Translations under genes and position numbers: made by a program
In this document: positions 35,661 through 44,257 of the stretch, piece by piece
How the letters are laid out: each line of letters begins with the position of its first letter
How positions within the stretch are numbered: the stretch's first letter is position 1
DNA from: Micromonospora narathiwatensis
GTDB taxonomy: Bacteria; Actinomycetota; Actinomycetes; Mycobacteriales; Micromonosporaceae
Reading direction: 5' to 3'
DNA: 64,000 bases
Assembly: GCF_900089605.1 (NCBI RefSeq)
Contig: NZ_LT594324.1
Span: 806,001-870,000 of the forward strand
The notes under the pieces: model-generated
The model's input: only the letters and a program-made list of their open reading frames with translations
Databases searched by the model: none
Told to the model about the DNA's origin: nothing

Positions 35661-35860
35661 CACAACATCCCCGCAATGGGCCCATCCCAGCGCTACGGAA
35701 CCGCAACTACCCCGAAACTGGCCCCTCGGGTACACCGATGCCGCAACTTCCCCGACAGTGGAGCTTCAGGCACACGACGAGGCCGCAACTTCCCCGAAAA
35801 TGCCCTCGGGGCGCGACGGGGCCACGACTTCCCCGAAGTTGGCCCCTCGCCAGCGACGCC
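35661..35860. repeat. Five-unit tandem repeat, period about 40 bp
   Basis: Units begin near 35661, 35701, 35741, 35783 and 35822, with CAAC-type anchors 41, 40, 42 and 39 bp apart. The best-kept part is CCGCAACTTCCCCGAAA followed by TGGCCCCTC; the remainder (GGGYACACGACGRGG type) is also shared, so these are true tandem units and not repeat plus unique spacer. A related pair in reverse orientation lies at 1828-1905. Confidence 0.75.
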
Positions 35861-35967
35861 TCACCCTGCGGTGGTCCCTCGCCCAGTGCGACTCGGTCAC
35901 GTTCTCTCGCTGGCGGCCGTCGTGCGTTGTGCCGCCGAGTGCACGGCTGCGTGACCTGGGGCACAAA

Positions 35968-36039
35968 CGATACGAACCGGTTCCGTATCGAATCTTGCTC
36001 GCCTACGCTCAACCATCGTTACGAGTCTGCCCCGTATCG
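35968..36039 (+). promoter_or_regulatory. Operator-like palindrome upstream of the MFS/TetR pair
   Basis: CGATACG (35968-35974) and CGTATCG (35984-35990) form a palindrome around an AACCGGTT core. A further CGTATCG half-site lies at 36033-36039, about 37 bp before the MFS start. The TetR protein encoded behind the MFS gene is the likely ligand. Confidence 0.6.
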
Positions 36040-36075
36040 TATTTCGACGCGGGTGAGCCGGGGGGAGAACCGGAC

Positions 36076-37644
36076 ATGGAGCCGCACCAGAACACCGGAC
36101 ACCCGAGGAGGTGGGCGATCCTGGGGGTGCTGGTGATCAGCCTCCTCGTGGTCGTCCTCGACAACACCATCCTCAACGTCGCCCTGCGTACCCTCGCCGA
36201 CCCGGTGCACGGCCTCGGCGCCAGCCAGGGCGAGCTGGAGTGGGCGATCAACTCCTACACGCTGGTCTTCGCCGGTCTGCTCTTCACCTTCGGTGTCCTG
36301 GGCGACCGCCTCGGGCGCCGGCGTTTCCTGCTGATCGGCCTGGCCCTGTTCGGGCTGGCGTCGCTGCTGTCGGCGTACGCCCAGGACCCGGCGCAGCTGA
36401 TCGCGGCCCGCGCCCTGATGGGTGTCGGTGGCGCGGCCATCATGCCGGTGACCCTGTCGATCATCTCCAACGTCTTCGATCCCCGCGAGCGGGCCCGGGC
36501 GATCGGCGTCTGGGCCGGCGCGGTCGGCCTCGCCGTGGCGATCGGCCCGGTCCTCGGCGGCGCCCTGCTGGAGCACTACTGGTGGGGCTCGGTCTTCCTG
36601 ATCAACGTGCCGGTGGTGGCGCTCGGCCTGGTGCTGGTCACCGCGCTGGTGCCGGAGTCCCGCGACCCGAACCCCGGCCGGGTGGACGCGCCGGGCGTGC
36701 TGCTGTCCGTGGTCGGCCTGGTCGGCCTCACCTACGGCATCATCGACGGCGGTGAGCACGGCTTCGACCGGCTGCGGGTCTGGGTCGCCATCGTCGGCGG
36801 GCTCGCGGTGCTGGCCTGGTTCATCGTCCACGAGCTGCGTAGCGACCACCCGTCGCTGGACGTCCGGCTGTTCCGGGTGCCCCGGTTCGCCGCTCCGGTG
36901 GCGATGGTCGGGCTGGTCTTCTTCGCCGCGATGGGCGTGATGTTCTTCGGCGCGTTCTACCTCCAGCTGGTACGCGGCTACAGCCCGCTGGAGAGCGGCC
37001 TGCTCTTCCTGCCGTTCGCGGTCGCCCAGCTGATCTTCGCCCCGCGCAGCGCCGCGATGGTCCGCCGCTACGGCGGTCGGGCCGTCTCCACCGTCGGGCT
37101 GCTGCTCACCGCCGCCGCGCTCGGCGCGTTCGTCCTCATCGACGCGGACACGCCGATCTGGATCTTCTCGGCGCTGGGCTTCCTCCAGGGAGCCGGGATG
37201 GCCAACATCATGCCGCCGGCCACCGAGTCGATCATGTCGGCGCTGCCCCGGGAGAAGGCCGGCGTCGGTTCGGCCGTGAGCAACACCGTCCGCCAGGTGG
37301 CCGGCGCGCTCGGCGTGGCCGTACTCGGCTCGGTGCTCTCCGCGGTCTACCGGGACCACGTCGCGACGTCGCTCGCCGACCTGCCCGCCCCGGCCCGGGC
37401 GGCGGCCGAGGAGTCCATCTCCGGGGCGTACGCGGCGGCGGCCCAGCTCGGCCCGGTGGCGCCGAGGCTGATCGCGGCGGCCAACGACGCGTTCGTCTCG
37501 GCGATGCACTGGGCCGCGGCGGTCTCCGCGCTGGTGGCCGCGCTCGGTGTCGTCATCGTGCTCCGCTGGATGCCGGGCCGTCCGGTGCCCGCGCCGGCCG
37601 ACGCCCGGCCGGCGGCCGAACCGGAGCTGGCCGGGACCGCCTAG
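36076..37644 (+). CDS. MFS drug efflux transporter, DHA2 family (14 helices)
   Basis: This 522-residue proton-driven exporter resembles QacA/EmrB types. Conserved blocks include motif D-like [14 protein letters not shown], motif [17 protein letters not shown], and motif [22 protein letters not shown]. About 14 hydrophobic helices are visible. The ATG at 36076 gives a normal N-terminus; in-frame sequence upstream crosses the repeat array and is discarded. A TetR regulator follows 11 bp downstream, and a palindrome lies upstream. The substrate is unknown. Confidence 0.92.
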   Translation: MEPHQNTGHPRRWAILGVLVISLLVVVLDNTILNVALRTLADPVHGLGASQGELEWAINSYTLVFAGLLFTFGVLGDRLGRRRFLLIGLALFGLASLLSAYAQDPAQLIAARALMGVGGAAIMPVTLSIISNVFDPRERARAIGVWAGAVGLAVAIGPVLGGALLEHYWWGSVFLINVPVVALGLVLVTALVPESRDPNPGRVDAPGVLLSVVGLVGLTYGIIDGGEHGFDRLRVWVAIVGGLAVLAWFIVHELRSDHPSLDVRLFRVPRFAAPVAMVGLVFFAAMGVMFFGAFYLQLVRGYSPLESGLLFLPFAVAQLIFAPRSAAMVRRYGGRAVSTVGLLLTAAALGAFVLIDADTPIWIFSALGFLQGAGMANIMPPATESIMSALPREKAGVGSAVSNTVRQVAGALGVAVLGSVLSAVYRDHVATSLADLPAPARAAAEESISGAYAAAAQLGPVAPRLIAAANDAFVSAMHWAAAVSALVAALGVVIVLRWMPGRPVPAPADARPAAEPELAGTA

Positions 37645-37655
37645 GCTCGGCGACA

Positions 37656-38264
37656 ATGTCTGACATGAGTTCCACCGCCGATGCTCCGCGGTCGCCCGGG
37701 CGACCGCGGAGCGTCCGCGCGGACGAGGCGATCGTGCAGGCCACCCTGGACCTGCTCGCCGAGGGCAGCACGATCGAGGCGCTGTCCATCGAGGCGATCG
37801 CGGCTCGGGCCGGGGTGGGCAAGGCCACCATCTACCGCCGCTGGTCGGGCAAGGACGCCCTGCTGCTCGACGCGCTGCACACGCTCAAGGGCACCCCGCC
37901 CCAGCCGGCGGGCCACTCCGTCCGGGACGACCTGGTGCTCCTGGTCGGCGCGATCGGGCACAACATCGACCCCCGGGCCGCGAAGATCATGCCGTGCCTG
38001 GTGCCCGAGGTGAACCGCAGCCCGGCCCACTACCGGCTCTACCAGAACATGGTCGAGCCGCGCCGGAAGCTCATGCGGCAGGTGCTCCAGCGCGGCGTAC
38101 GCACCGGGGAACTCCGCGCCGACCTGGACATCGAGCTGGCGATGGCGCTGCTGAGCGGGCCGATGCTGATGCAGCGGATGCTGCGCTGGCAGCCGGAGCT
38201 GGACGGCAGGATCCTGCCGGAGCGGATCGTCGACGCCGTCCTGGACGGCCTCCGCGCCCGCTGA
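37656..38264 (+). CDS. TetR/AcrR-family regulator
   Basis: This 202-residue repressor has an N-terminal helix-turn-helix (LSIEAIAARAGVGKATIYRR, about 46-65) and a C-terminal ligand domain of the TetR_C type (about 85-200). It starts 11 bp after the MFS gene and is probably cotranscribed with it. It likely represses both by binding the CGATACG/CGTATCG sites upstream of the MFS gene. The inducer would be a drug-like substrate of the pump. Confidence 0.92.
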   Translation: MSDMSSTADAPRSPGRPRSVRADEAIVQATLDLLAEGSTIEALSIEAIAARAGVGKATIYRRWSGKDALLLDALHTLKGTPPQPAGHSVRDDLVLLVGAIGHNIDPRAAKIMPCLVPEVNRSPAHYRLYQNMVEPRRKLMRQVLQRGVRTGELRADLDIELAMALLSGPMLMQRMLRWQPELDGRILPERIVDAVLDGLRAR

Positions 38265-38341
38265 CCGTCTGCCGGCCGCGCCGGTGGCCGACCGGACGCC
38301 GTGGCTGGCGCTGACCGTCACGCGCGCTGCTCGGCGTCGGC

Positions 38342-40276
38342 TCAGTCGGCGGGTGTGCGCAGCCGGTGCAGCCGCAGCGCCAACTGCACCTCCAGCGCCC
38401 GCTCCGGCTTCTGCCAGTCCGCGCCGAGCAGCTGCCCGACCCGCTCCAGCCGCTGGGTCACCGTGTTGACGTGTACGTGTAGCAGCTCGGCCGCGCGGGC
38501 CAGGCTGCCGCCCATCCCGAAGTACGCCTCCAACGTCTTCACCAGCGCGGTGCCCCGGCGGGCGTCGTAGTCGACCACCGGTCCCACCGTCGCGGTGAGG
38601 AACCCGGCCACGTCCCGGTCGCCCGAGTCGCCGACCGCGCCCAGCAGCAGCCCGACGAAACCCAGCTCGGCCGTGCTCGCGCCCTGGCCGGCGCGGCCCA
38701 GCGCGCCCAGCGCGGTCAGGCAGCGTTCCGCCTCGGCGAACGCGGTGGCCAGCGACGCCGGGCCGGTCGACGGCCCGCTCGCCCCGGCGGTCACCGGCCG
38801 GCCGGTGACCCGGGACAGGTCGCGGGCCACCGCGCGCGCCGCGCCGCCGGCGTCCCTGCCGGGCAGCATCAGCACCACCCGGCCGTCCCGCGCCGCGGCC
38901 AGGCCGCCCCGGGTCGAGGCGTACGTGGTGGCCCAGGAGAGCACCCGCTGCCGGGCCGAGCCGGTCGCGGCGATGGCATCGTCGCCGACCGCCACCAGCA
39001 CGTGCGGGGCGTCCAGGTCCACCCCGAGCCGGCGGGCCCGGCTGCGCAGCGCGTCGGTGTCCCGCAGCGGTCGGGCGATCAGGTCGTCCAGCAGCTCGCC
39101 CCGGACCCGTCCCTCCGCCTCCGCCACCGTCCGCCGGAACAGCAGCAGCAGCGCGGTCACCAGCGCGGCCCGCTCCAGAATCCGCTGGTCGGCGTCGACC
39201 AGCTCGCCGTCCGGGCGCAGCACCAGCGCGCCCAGGTTCTCCGCGCCGGCCACCACCGCGGCGTACCAGAGCGGACCCCGGCGGACGCTGCGCCCCTCGG
39301 TACGGGACGCGGCCACCGCCTCCACCATGTCCGCCCGGTCCGGCTCCTCGATCTCGCCCACCCGGGCCAGCCGGCGCCCCTCGGCGTCCAGCGCCAGCAG
39401 CGCCCCGCCGAGCACGTCGGTGACCGCCGCCGCCACGTCCTCCATCCCGCCGCCGCGTACCACCAGGCCGGTCATCCGGTCGTGCGCGGCGGCGGCCCGC
39501 TCCACCGAGCTGCTGTGCGCCCGGATCGTGCTGTTCGCGGCCGAGAGCTCCGCCAGCGCCGAGCGGGTCTCCGCGAGCAGCCGGGCGGTGTCGATCGCCA
39601 CCGCCGCGTGCGCCGCGAGGGAGACCAGCAGCGACACCTCCTCCCGGGCGAACGGGCGGGCCGACCGGTTGGCCGCGTACAGCACGCCGATCACGCTGGA
39701 CCCGAGCCGCAGCGGTACGCCGAGGATGGCCACCAGGCCCTCCTCGCCGACCCCGTCGTCGATCTCCCCGGTGTGCCGGAAACGGGCGTCCTCCTGGTAG
39801 TTGGCGGTGACGTACGGGGTGCCGGTCTGGGCCACCAGCCCGCCCAGGCCGTCGCCCATCTCCAGCCGCAGCCGCTGGAACCGCGCCGAGATCGAGCCGT
39901 CGGTGACCCGCATGTACGTGTCGCCGCGCTCCTCGTCGTTGAGCGTCATGTACGCCACGTCGGTGCCGAGCAGGATCCGGGCCCGGTGCACGATCGCCCG
40001 CAGCACGTCGTCCAGGTCGCGCAGCCCGGCCAGGTCGCTGGCCGTGTCGTACAGGCCGGACAGCTCGGTCTCCCGGCGGCGCCGGCGCTCCAGCAGCGCG
40101 CGGACCCGCAGCGCCACCACCTTCGCCTGCTCCAACTCGGCCAGCCGCTCGGCCGGCAGGCCGGCGGCCCGGGCCGCGACCAGCGGCCCTTCGAACTCGA
40201 CCGCGGCGGCCTCCCGGGCCAGCAGTTCCAGGAACTCGACCGGCGACGACATGACCGACATTGTGCGCGCGGCCAC
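38342..40276 (-). CDS. GAF-domain regulator with PucR-type helix-turn-helix
   Basis: This 644-residue regulator has a helical N-terminus, a GAF domain (about 75-235, DLDDVLRAIVHRARILLGTD onward), a CdaR/GGDEF-like middle region, and a C-terminal PucR helix-turn-helix (SLARAAELLHVHVNTVTQRL). GAF domains bind small molecules. The GTG at 40276 overlaps the TAG of the upstream dehydrogenase (TAGTG), and an ATG five codons later is an alternative. Being cotranscribed with 3-hydroxybutyrate dehydrogenase suggests it senses or controls that metabolism. Confidence 0.88.
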   Translation of the reverse strand: MAARTMSVMSSPVEFLELLAREAAAVEFEGPLVAARAAGLPAERLAELEQAKVVALRVRALLERRRRRETELSGLYDTASDLAGLRDLDDVLRAIVHRARILLGTDVAYMTLNDEERGDTYMRVTDGSISARFQRLRLEMGDGLGGLVAQTGTPYVTANYQEDARFRHTGEIDDGVGEEGLVAILGVPLRLGSSVIGVLYAANRSARPFAREEVSLLVSLAAHAAVAIDTARLLAETRSALAELSAANSTIRAHSSSVERAAAAHDRMTGLVVRGGGMEDVAAAVTDVLGGALLALDAEGRRLARVGEIEEPDRADMVEAVAASRTEGRSVRRGPLWYAAVVAGAENLGALVLRPDGELVDADQRILERAALVTALLLLFRRTVAEAEGRVRGELLDDLIARPLRDTDALRSRARRLGVDLDAPHVLVAVGDDAIAATGSARQRVLSWATTYASTRGGLAAARDGRVVLMLPGRDAGGAARAVARDLSRVTGRPVTAGASGPSTGPASLATAFAEAERCLTALGALGRAGQGASTAELGFVGLLLGAVGDSGDRDVAGFLTATVGPVVDYDARRGTALVKTLEAYFGMGGSLARAAELLHVHVNTVTQRLERVGQLLGADWQKPERALEVQLALRLHRLRTPAD

Positions 40277-41058
40277 TAGTTGGCCGTCCAGCCCCCGTCG
40301 AGGGCGATCGAGGCACCGGTGATGAACGCGGCCGGCGGCGCGCAGAGGTACGCGACCAACTCCGCCACTTCCTCCGGCTCGATCAGCCGCTTGATCGCCG
40401 CCCGGGCCAGCATGATCTTCTCGACCACCTCGTCCTCGCCGATGCCGTGCGTGGCGGCCTGGTCGGCGATCTGGCTCTCCACCAGCGCCGTCCGCACGTA
40501 CGCCGGGTTGATGCAGTTGGCGGTCACCCCGTGCGCGGCGCCCTCCAGCGCCACCACCTTCGACAGCCCCTCCAGGGCGTGCTTGGCCGACACGTACGCC
40601 GCCTTGTAGGGCGAGGCGCGCAGCCCGTGCACCGAGGAGATGTTGACGATCCGGCCCCAGCCCTGCGCGTACATGTGCGGCAGGGCCCGCCGGATCAGCA
40701 GGAACGGCGCCTCCACCATCACCCGGTGCAGGTACTCGAAGCGCTCGGTGGAGAACTCCTGCACCGGCGCGACGTGCTGCAACCCGGCGTTGTTGACCAC
40801 GATGTCCATGTTCGCGTCGAGCCGGTCCACCGCCGCCGCGTCGGCCAGGTCGATGCCCTCGGCCCGGCCGCCCGCCTCGGCGGCCACCGCCTTGGCCGCC
40901 TCCGCGTTGCGGTCGACCACCAGCACGGCCGCGCCGGCGGCCGCCAGGCGCAGGGCGCAGGCCCGTCCGATGCCGCTGCCACCACCGGTCACCAGGGCGT
41001 TACGACCGGACAGGTCGACGCGTACGACGTGGGGGACCGCCACGGGTTCTGCCGTCAT
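40276..41058 (-). CDS. 3-hydroxybutyrate dehydrogenase (SDR family)
   Basis: This 260-residue short-chain dehydrogenase interconverts 3-hydroxybutyrate and acetoacetate with NAD. It has the cofactor loop TGGGSGIG (24-31), N90 ([10 protein letters not shown]), and catalytic S142, Y155 and K159. The blocks [20 protein letters not shown] and the C-terminal [14 protein letters not shown] match bacterial BdhA enzymes well. A TAACTT -10-like box ends 8 nt before the ATG, so the transcript may be leaderless. It leads a two-gene operon with the PucR-type regulator. Confidence 0.88.
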   Translation of the reverse strand: MTAEPVAVPHVVRVDLSGRNALVTGGGSGIGRACALRLAAAGAAVLVVDRNAEAAKAVAAEAGGRAEGIDLADAAAVDRLDANMDIVVNNAGLQHVAPVQEFSTERFEYLHRVMVEAPFLLIRRALPHMYAQGWGRIVNISSVHGLRASPYKAAYVSAKHALEGLSKVVALEGAAHGVTANCINPAYVRTALVESQIADQAATHGIGEDEVVEKIMLARAAIKRLIEPEEVAELVAYLCAPPAAFITGASIALDGGWTAN

Positions 41059-41193
41059 GGCGCAAAAAGTTACGAGCCTTGTGGCCGGCGGCACATGGGG
41101 CGGCGACACATACTCGACCGGCTCGGTGTGTGGCGTACCTCGGGTCCGCCGGCTCCCGGCGTGTCCACCCGGCCGCGTGTCAGGGCGTACCAG

Positions 41194-41216
41194 TAGGGTG
41201 TCGAACACACGTACTG
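41194..41216 (+). promoter_or_regulatory. ruvC promoter with LexA-type SOS box
   Basis: A -10-like TAGGGT (41194-41199) is followed at once by TCGAACACACGTACTG (41201-41216). The actinobacterial LexA consensus is TCGAAC, four bases, GTTCGA. The left half is perfect and the right half matches at 3 of 6 positions. Confidence 0.65.
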
Positions 41217-41239
41217 CTGGCGGTCGGGGAGGAGGCGGC

Positions 41240-41770
41240 GTGCGGGTGCTCGGCGTCGACCCGGGGCTGACCCGGTGCGGGGTCGGCGTGGTCGAGGGCG
41301 TGCCGGGGCGACCCTGCACGCTGGTCGCCTATTACGTCGTCCACACCGACCCGGCCGACGAGCTGCCGCTGCGCCTGCTGCACCTGGACCGCTCGCTCAC
41401 CGACCTGGTCGCCGAGCACCGGCCGGACGCGGTGGCCGTGGAGCGGGTGTTCAGCCAGCACAACGTCCGCACCGTGATGGGCACCGCCCAGGCCAGCGGG
41501 ATCGCCGTGCTGGCCGGGGCGCGGGCCGGGCTGCCGGTGCAGACGTACACCCCGAGCGAGGTCAAGGCGGCGGTGACCGGGTCCGGTCAGGCCGACAAGG
41601 CGCAGATGACCATGATGGTCACCCGGCTGTTGCGGCTGCCCGAGCCGCCCCGGCCCGCCGACGCGGCCGACGCGCTGGCCCTGGCCATCTGTCATGTCTG
41701 GCGCGGCGGCACCCGGTCCAAGCTGGCCGCCGCCGCCGAACGGGCCCGACGAGGAGGGATCCGAGGATGA
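41240..41770 (+). CDS. ruvC: Holliday junction endonuclease RuvC
   Basis: This 176-residue nuclease cuts Holliday junctions bound by RuvAB. All four acidic residues are present: D7 (LGVDPGL), E67 (VAVERVF), D140 and D143 (PADAADALA). The GTG start follows GGGAGGAGG. Its stop overlaps the ruvA start by ATGA. An SOS box upstream fits DNA-damage control. Confidence 0.96.
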   Translation: MRVLGVDPGLTRCGVGVVEGVPGRPCTLVAYYVVHTDPADELPLRLLHLDRSLTDLVAEHRPDAVAVERVFSQHNVRTVMGTAQASGIAVLAGARAGLPVQTYTPSEVKAAVTGSGQADKAQMTMMVTRLLRLPEPPRPADAADALALAICHVWRGGTRSKLAAAAERARRGGIRG

Positions 41771-42369
41771 TCGCCAGCGTGCGTGGCACGGTGACCGCGA
41801 CCGGTCCGGACCACGCGGTGGTGGAGGTGGGCGGCATCGGCCTGGCGGTGCAGTGTGCCCCCGGCACCCTCGCCGAGCTGCGGGTCGGCCAGCCGGCCCG
41901 GCTCGCCACCAGCCTGGTCGTCCGCGAGGACTCGCTCACCCTCTACGGCTTCGCCGACGACGACGCCAAGCAGCTTTTCGAGTTGCTCCAGACCGCCAGC
42001 GGGGTGGGCCCCCGGCTGGCCCAGGCGGTGCTCGCCGTGCACACCCCGGACGCGGTGCGCAAGGCCATCGCCAACGCCGACACCGCAGCGCTGACCCGGG
42101 TGCCCGGGATCGGCAAGAAGGGCGCCGAGCGCCTCGTCCTCGAACTGCGCGACCGGATCGGCCCGGTGCCGGTCGGGCCGGACGGTGCCGCCGGGGTCAC
42201 CGCGGGCGGCTGGCCGGAGCAGGTGCGTCAGGCCCTGGTCGGGCTCGGCTGGACGGCCGCCCAGGCCGAGCAGGCCGTCGCCGCGGTCGCCGAGACCGTC
42301 GACGGGGCGACCCCGCCGGTGCCGGTCCTGCTCAAGCAGGCCATCCGCCTCCTGGGTCGGACCCGGTGA
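41767..42369 (+). CDS. ruvA: Holliday junction branch migration protein RuvA
   Basis: This 200-residue junction-binding protein has an N-terminal OB fold ([20 protein letters not shown]), two helix-hairpin-helix motifs ([17 protein letters not shown] and [19 protein letters not shown]), a flexible linker, and a C-terminal domain ([16 protein letters not shown]) that contacts RuvB. It is joined to ruvB by a 37-codon linker frame. Confidence 0.96.
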   Translation: MIASVRGTVTATGPDHAVVEVGGIGLAVQCAPGTLAELRVGQPARLATSLVVREDSLTLYGFADDDAKQLFELLQTASGVGPRLAQAVLAVHTPDAVRKAIANADTAALTRVPGIGKKGAERLVLELRDRIGPVPVGPDGAAGVTAGGWPEQVRQALVGLGWTAAQAEQAVAAVAETVDGATPPVPVLLKQAIRLLGRTR

Positions 42370-42482
42370 TGAGCGCGGGGACGCGCGTTCCGGGGCGGCT
42401 CGCGTGGGACGCGGCCGGGCCGGAGTGCGCGCCTGAGCCGGGTTCGCGAGCCTCGCAGTCGCGAATGGAAGGCAAGCGATGA
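42369..42482 (+). other. Linker mini-ORF between ruvA and ruvB
   Basis: This 37-codon frame starts on the ruvA stop (TGATG) and ends on the ruvB start (ATGA). It carries GGAAGG (42467-42472), the ribosome site for ruvB. Its end (GCAGTCGCGAATGGAAGG) resembles the patA-pimA linker. The peptide is rich in Gly, Ala, Arg and Pro and has no known domain. Confidence 0.6.
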
Positions 42483-43543
42483 CGGGGGAGAACCTGGTCT
42501 CGGCGTACGTCAGCGACGCGGAACGGGACGCGGAGGCCAGCGTCCGGCCGAAGCGCCTGGACGAGTTCATCGCCCAGCACCGGGTCCGGGACCAGCTCGA
42601 CCTGCTGCTCAAGGGTGCGATGCGGCGGGGCTCGCCGCCCGACCACATCCTTCTCTCGGGGCCGCCTGGCCTCGGCAAGACCACGTTGGCCAATATCGTG
42701 GCGGCCGAGCTGGGCTCGGGGATCCGGGTGACCAGCGGCCCGGCGATCGAGCGCTCCGGCGACCTGGCCGCCATCCTGACCAGCCTCGCCGAGGGCGACG
42801 TCCTGTTCATCGACGAGATCCACCGGATCGCCCGGCCGGCCGAGGAACTGCTCTACAGCGCGATGGAGGACTTCCGGGTCGACGTGGTGGTCGGCAAGGG
42901 GCCCGGGGCCACCGCCATTCCCCTCGACGTGGAGCCGTTCACCCTGGTCGGCGCGACCACCCGCTCCGGCCTGCTCACCGGGCCGATGCGGGACCGGTTC
43001 GGCTTCGTCGCCCACCTCGACTTCTACACCCCGGCCGAGCTGGAGGTGCTGCTGCGCCGCTCGGCCCGGATCCTCGGGGTGCCGATCACCGACGAGGGGG
43101 CGGCCGAGGTCGCCGGCCGCTCCCGGGGCACCCCGCGGATCGCCAACCGGCTGCTGCGCCGGGTCCGGGACTTCGCCGAGGTCCGGGCCGACGGGGTGGT
43201 CACCCTGGAGACCTCCCGGGCCGCCCTCACCGTGTACGACGTCGACGCGCTCGGGCTGGACCGGCTCGACCGGGCGGTGCTCACCGCGCTGGTCGACTCG
43301 TTCCGGGGTGGTCCGGTCGGCCTCTCCACCCTCGCCGTGGCGGTCGGGGAGCAGCCGGACACGGTCGAGGAGGTCTGCGAGCCCTTCCTGGTGCGGGCCG
43401 GCCTGCTGGCCCGCACGCCCCGGGGGCGGGTGGCCACCGAGGCTGCCTGGCACCACCTGGGGCGTACGCCGCCGAATGGTACATTTGGTACCGATACCCC
43501 TTCCGCGCCCGATCTTTTCTCCGCCCAGGCCGACCAGCCGTGA
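42479..43543 (+). CDS. ruvB: Holliday junction DNA helicase RuvB
   Basis: This 354-residue AAA+ motor drives branch migration with RuvA. It has Walker A GPPGLGKT (61-68), Walker B LFIDEIHR (109-116), the sensor region [10 protein letters not shown] and the arginine finger region MRDRFGFV, then a C-terminal winged helix ([13 protein letters not shown]). The ATG overlaps the end of the linker frame. The tail beyond the winged helix is poorly conserved. Confidence 0.96.
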   Translation: MTGENLVSAYVSDAERDAEASVRPKRLDEFIAQHRVRDQLDLLLKGAMRRGSPPDHILLSGPPGLGKTTLANIVAAELGSGIRVTSGPAIERSGDLAAILTSLAEGDVLFIDEIHRIARPAEELLYSAMEDFRVDVVVGKGPGATAIPLDVEPFTLVGATTRSGLLTGPMRDRFGFVAHLDFYTPAELEVLLRRSARILGVPITDEGAAEVAGRSRGTPRIANRLLRRVRDFAEVRADGVVTLETSRAALTVYDVDALGLDRLDRAVLTALVDSFRGGPVGLSTLAVAVGEQPDTVEEVCEPFLVRAGLLARTPRGRVATEAAWHHLGRTPPNGTFGTDTPSAPDLFSAQADQP

Positions 43544-43686
43544 TCCGAACGTGATCTGTGCCGCATTCGGTCTTCCCAGGTGCAGGGACTAGACTTCGCC
43601 GCGGTCTGTACAGGACGTGAGAATCCGCCTCCGCTCCGGCGCCCCCTGGCGGGGCGGCGCGGAGGCCAATGGGAAGGTCTGAAACC

Positions 43687-44034
43687 GTGCTTTACGCAGC
43701 AGCGAGTGGTGGGGGAGCCGGCAGCCTGACGCCGATCCTGATGATCGCTCTGCTCTTCGGCGTCATGTATTTCATGATGATCCGCCCCCAGCAGAAGCGG
43801 CGCCGCGAGGCCGAGCAGATGCAGAACACGCTTGCCCCGGGCGACGAGGTCGTCACCATCGGCGGGCTCTACGGCACGGTCACCGGCGTGGACGACGAGA
43901 CCGTCCTGCTGGAGGTCGCCCCGGGCGTCCAGACCCGGTACGCGCGCCCGGCGGTCGCCCGGGTGGTCAAGCAGGCCGAGCGCCCCGAGACGATCGAGCC
44001 GGTCACCGAGGACGCGGAGCCGGTCAAGGAATGA
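43687..44034 (+). CDS. yajC: Preprotein translocase accessory protein YajC
   Basis: This 115-residue protein has one membrane helix (LTPILMIALLFGVMYFMMI) followed by the family block RPQQKRRREAEQMQNTL and the small beta domain GDEVVTIGGLYGTV. It associates with SecDF. The GTG at 43687 is chosen because GGGAAGG lies about 9 nt before it; the ATG at 43669 would include that site in the coding region. The leader before it contains a GC-rich hairpin (43627-43666). Confidence 0.92.
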   Translation: MLYAAASGGGAGSLTPILMIALLFGVMYFMMIRPQQKRRREAEQMQNTLAPGDEVVTIGGLYGTVTGVDDETVLLEVAPGVQTRYARPAVARVVKQAERPETIEPVTEDAEPVKE

Positions 44035-44257
44035 CCGCCGGCCCCGTACGGGGCAGCGGATTCAGCGCCACAAGTGGATAGTTGGGTCGGCGCCCGACGC
44101 CGGCACGCGGGAATTTCCTCCGGCGTCGCCGCGTCGTCACCCCTGGAGGCGTGTCGGTGGACGGTGCCGGCCCACCCAACCAGTCGGGCGGACACCCCCG
44201 GCCCGATCTTCGTCGCCGCTGCCCAGCGGTGCGACCGTACAGGGAGACAAGACAGCC

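Larger units (their letters stand above)
35295..36075. other. Intergenic region of 781 bp between divergent genes
   Basis: I see no convincing protein gene here. The segment nearest the cell-wall gene forms its mRNA leader with a hairpin (35316-35375). The middle holds a five-unit tandem repeat of about 40 bp (35661-35860). The end near the MFS gene contains a palindromic operator-like site and a further half-site (35968-36039). Base composition is less GC-rich than the flanking genes. Confidence 0.6.

Noticed and set aside
35661..35860. CRISPR array
   Set aside because: The 40-bp units are related along their full length, so there are no unique spacers, and no cas gene is in the window.
34683..35954. 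Plus-strand frame of 423 codons with repeated RNFPxxG peptides
   Set aside because: It is antisense to the lysozyme-fold gene and then follows the DNA repeat, whose 39-42 bp spacing does not keep a fixed reading frame.
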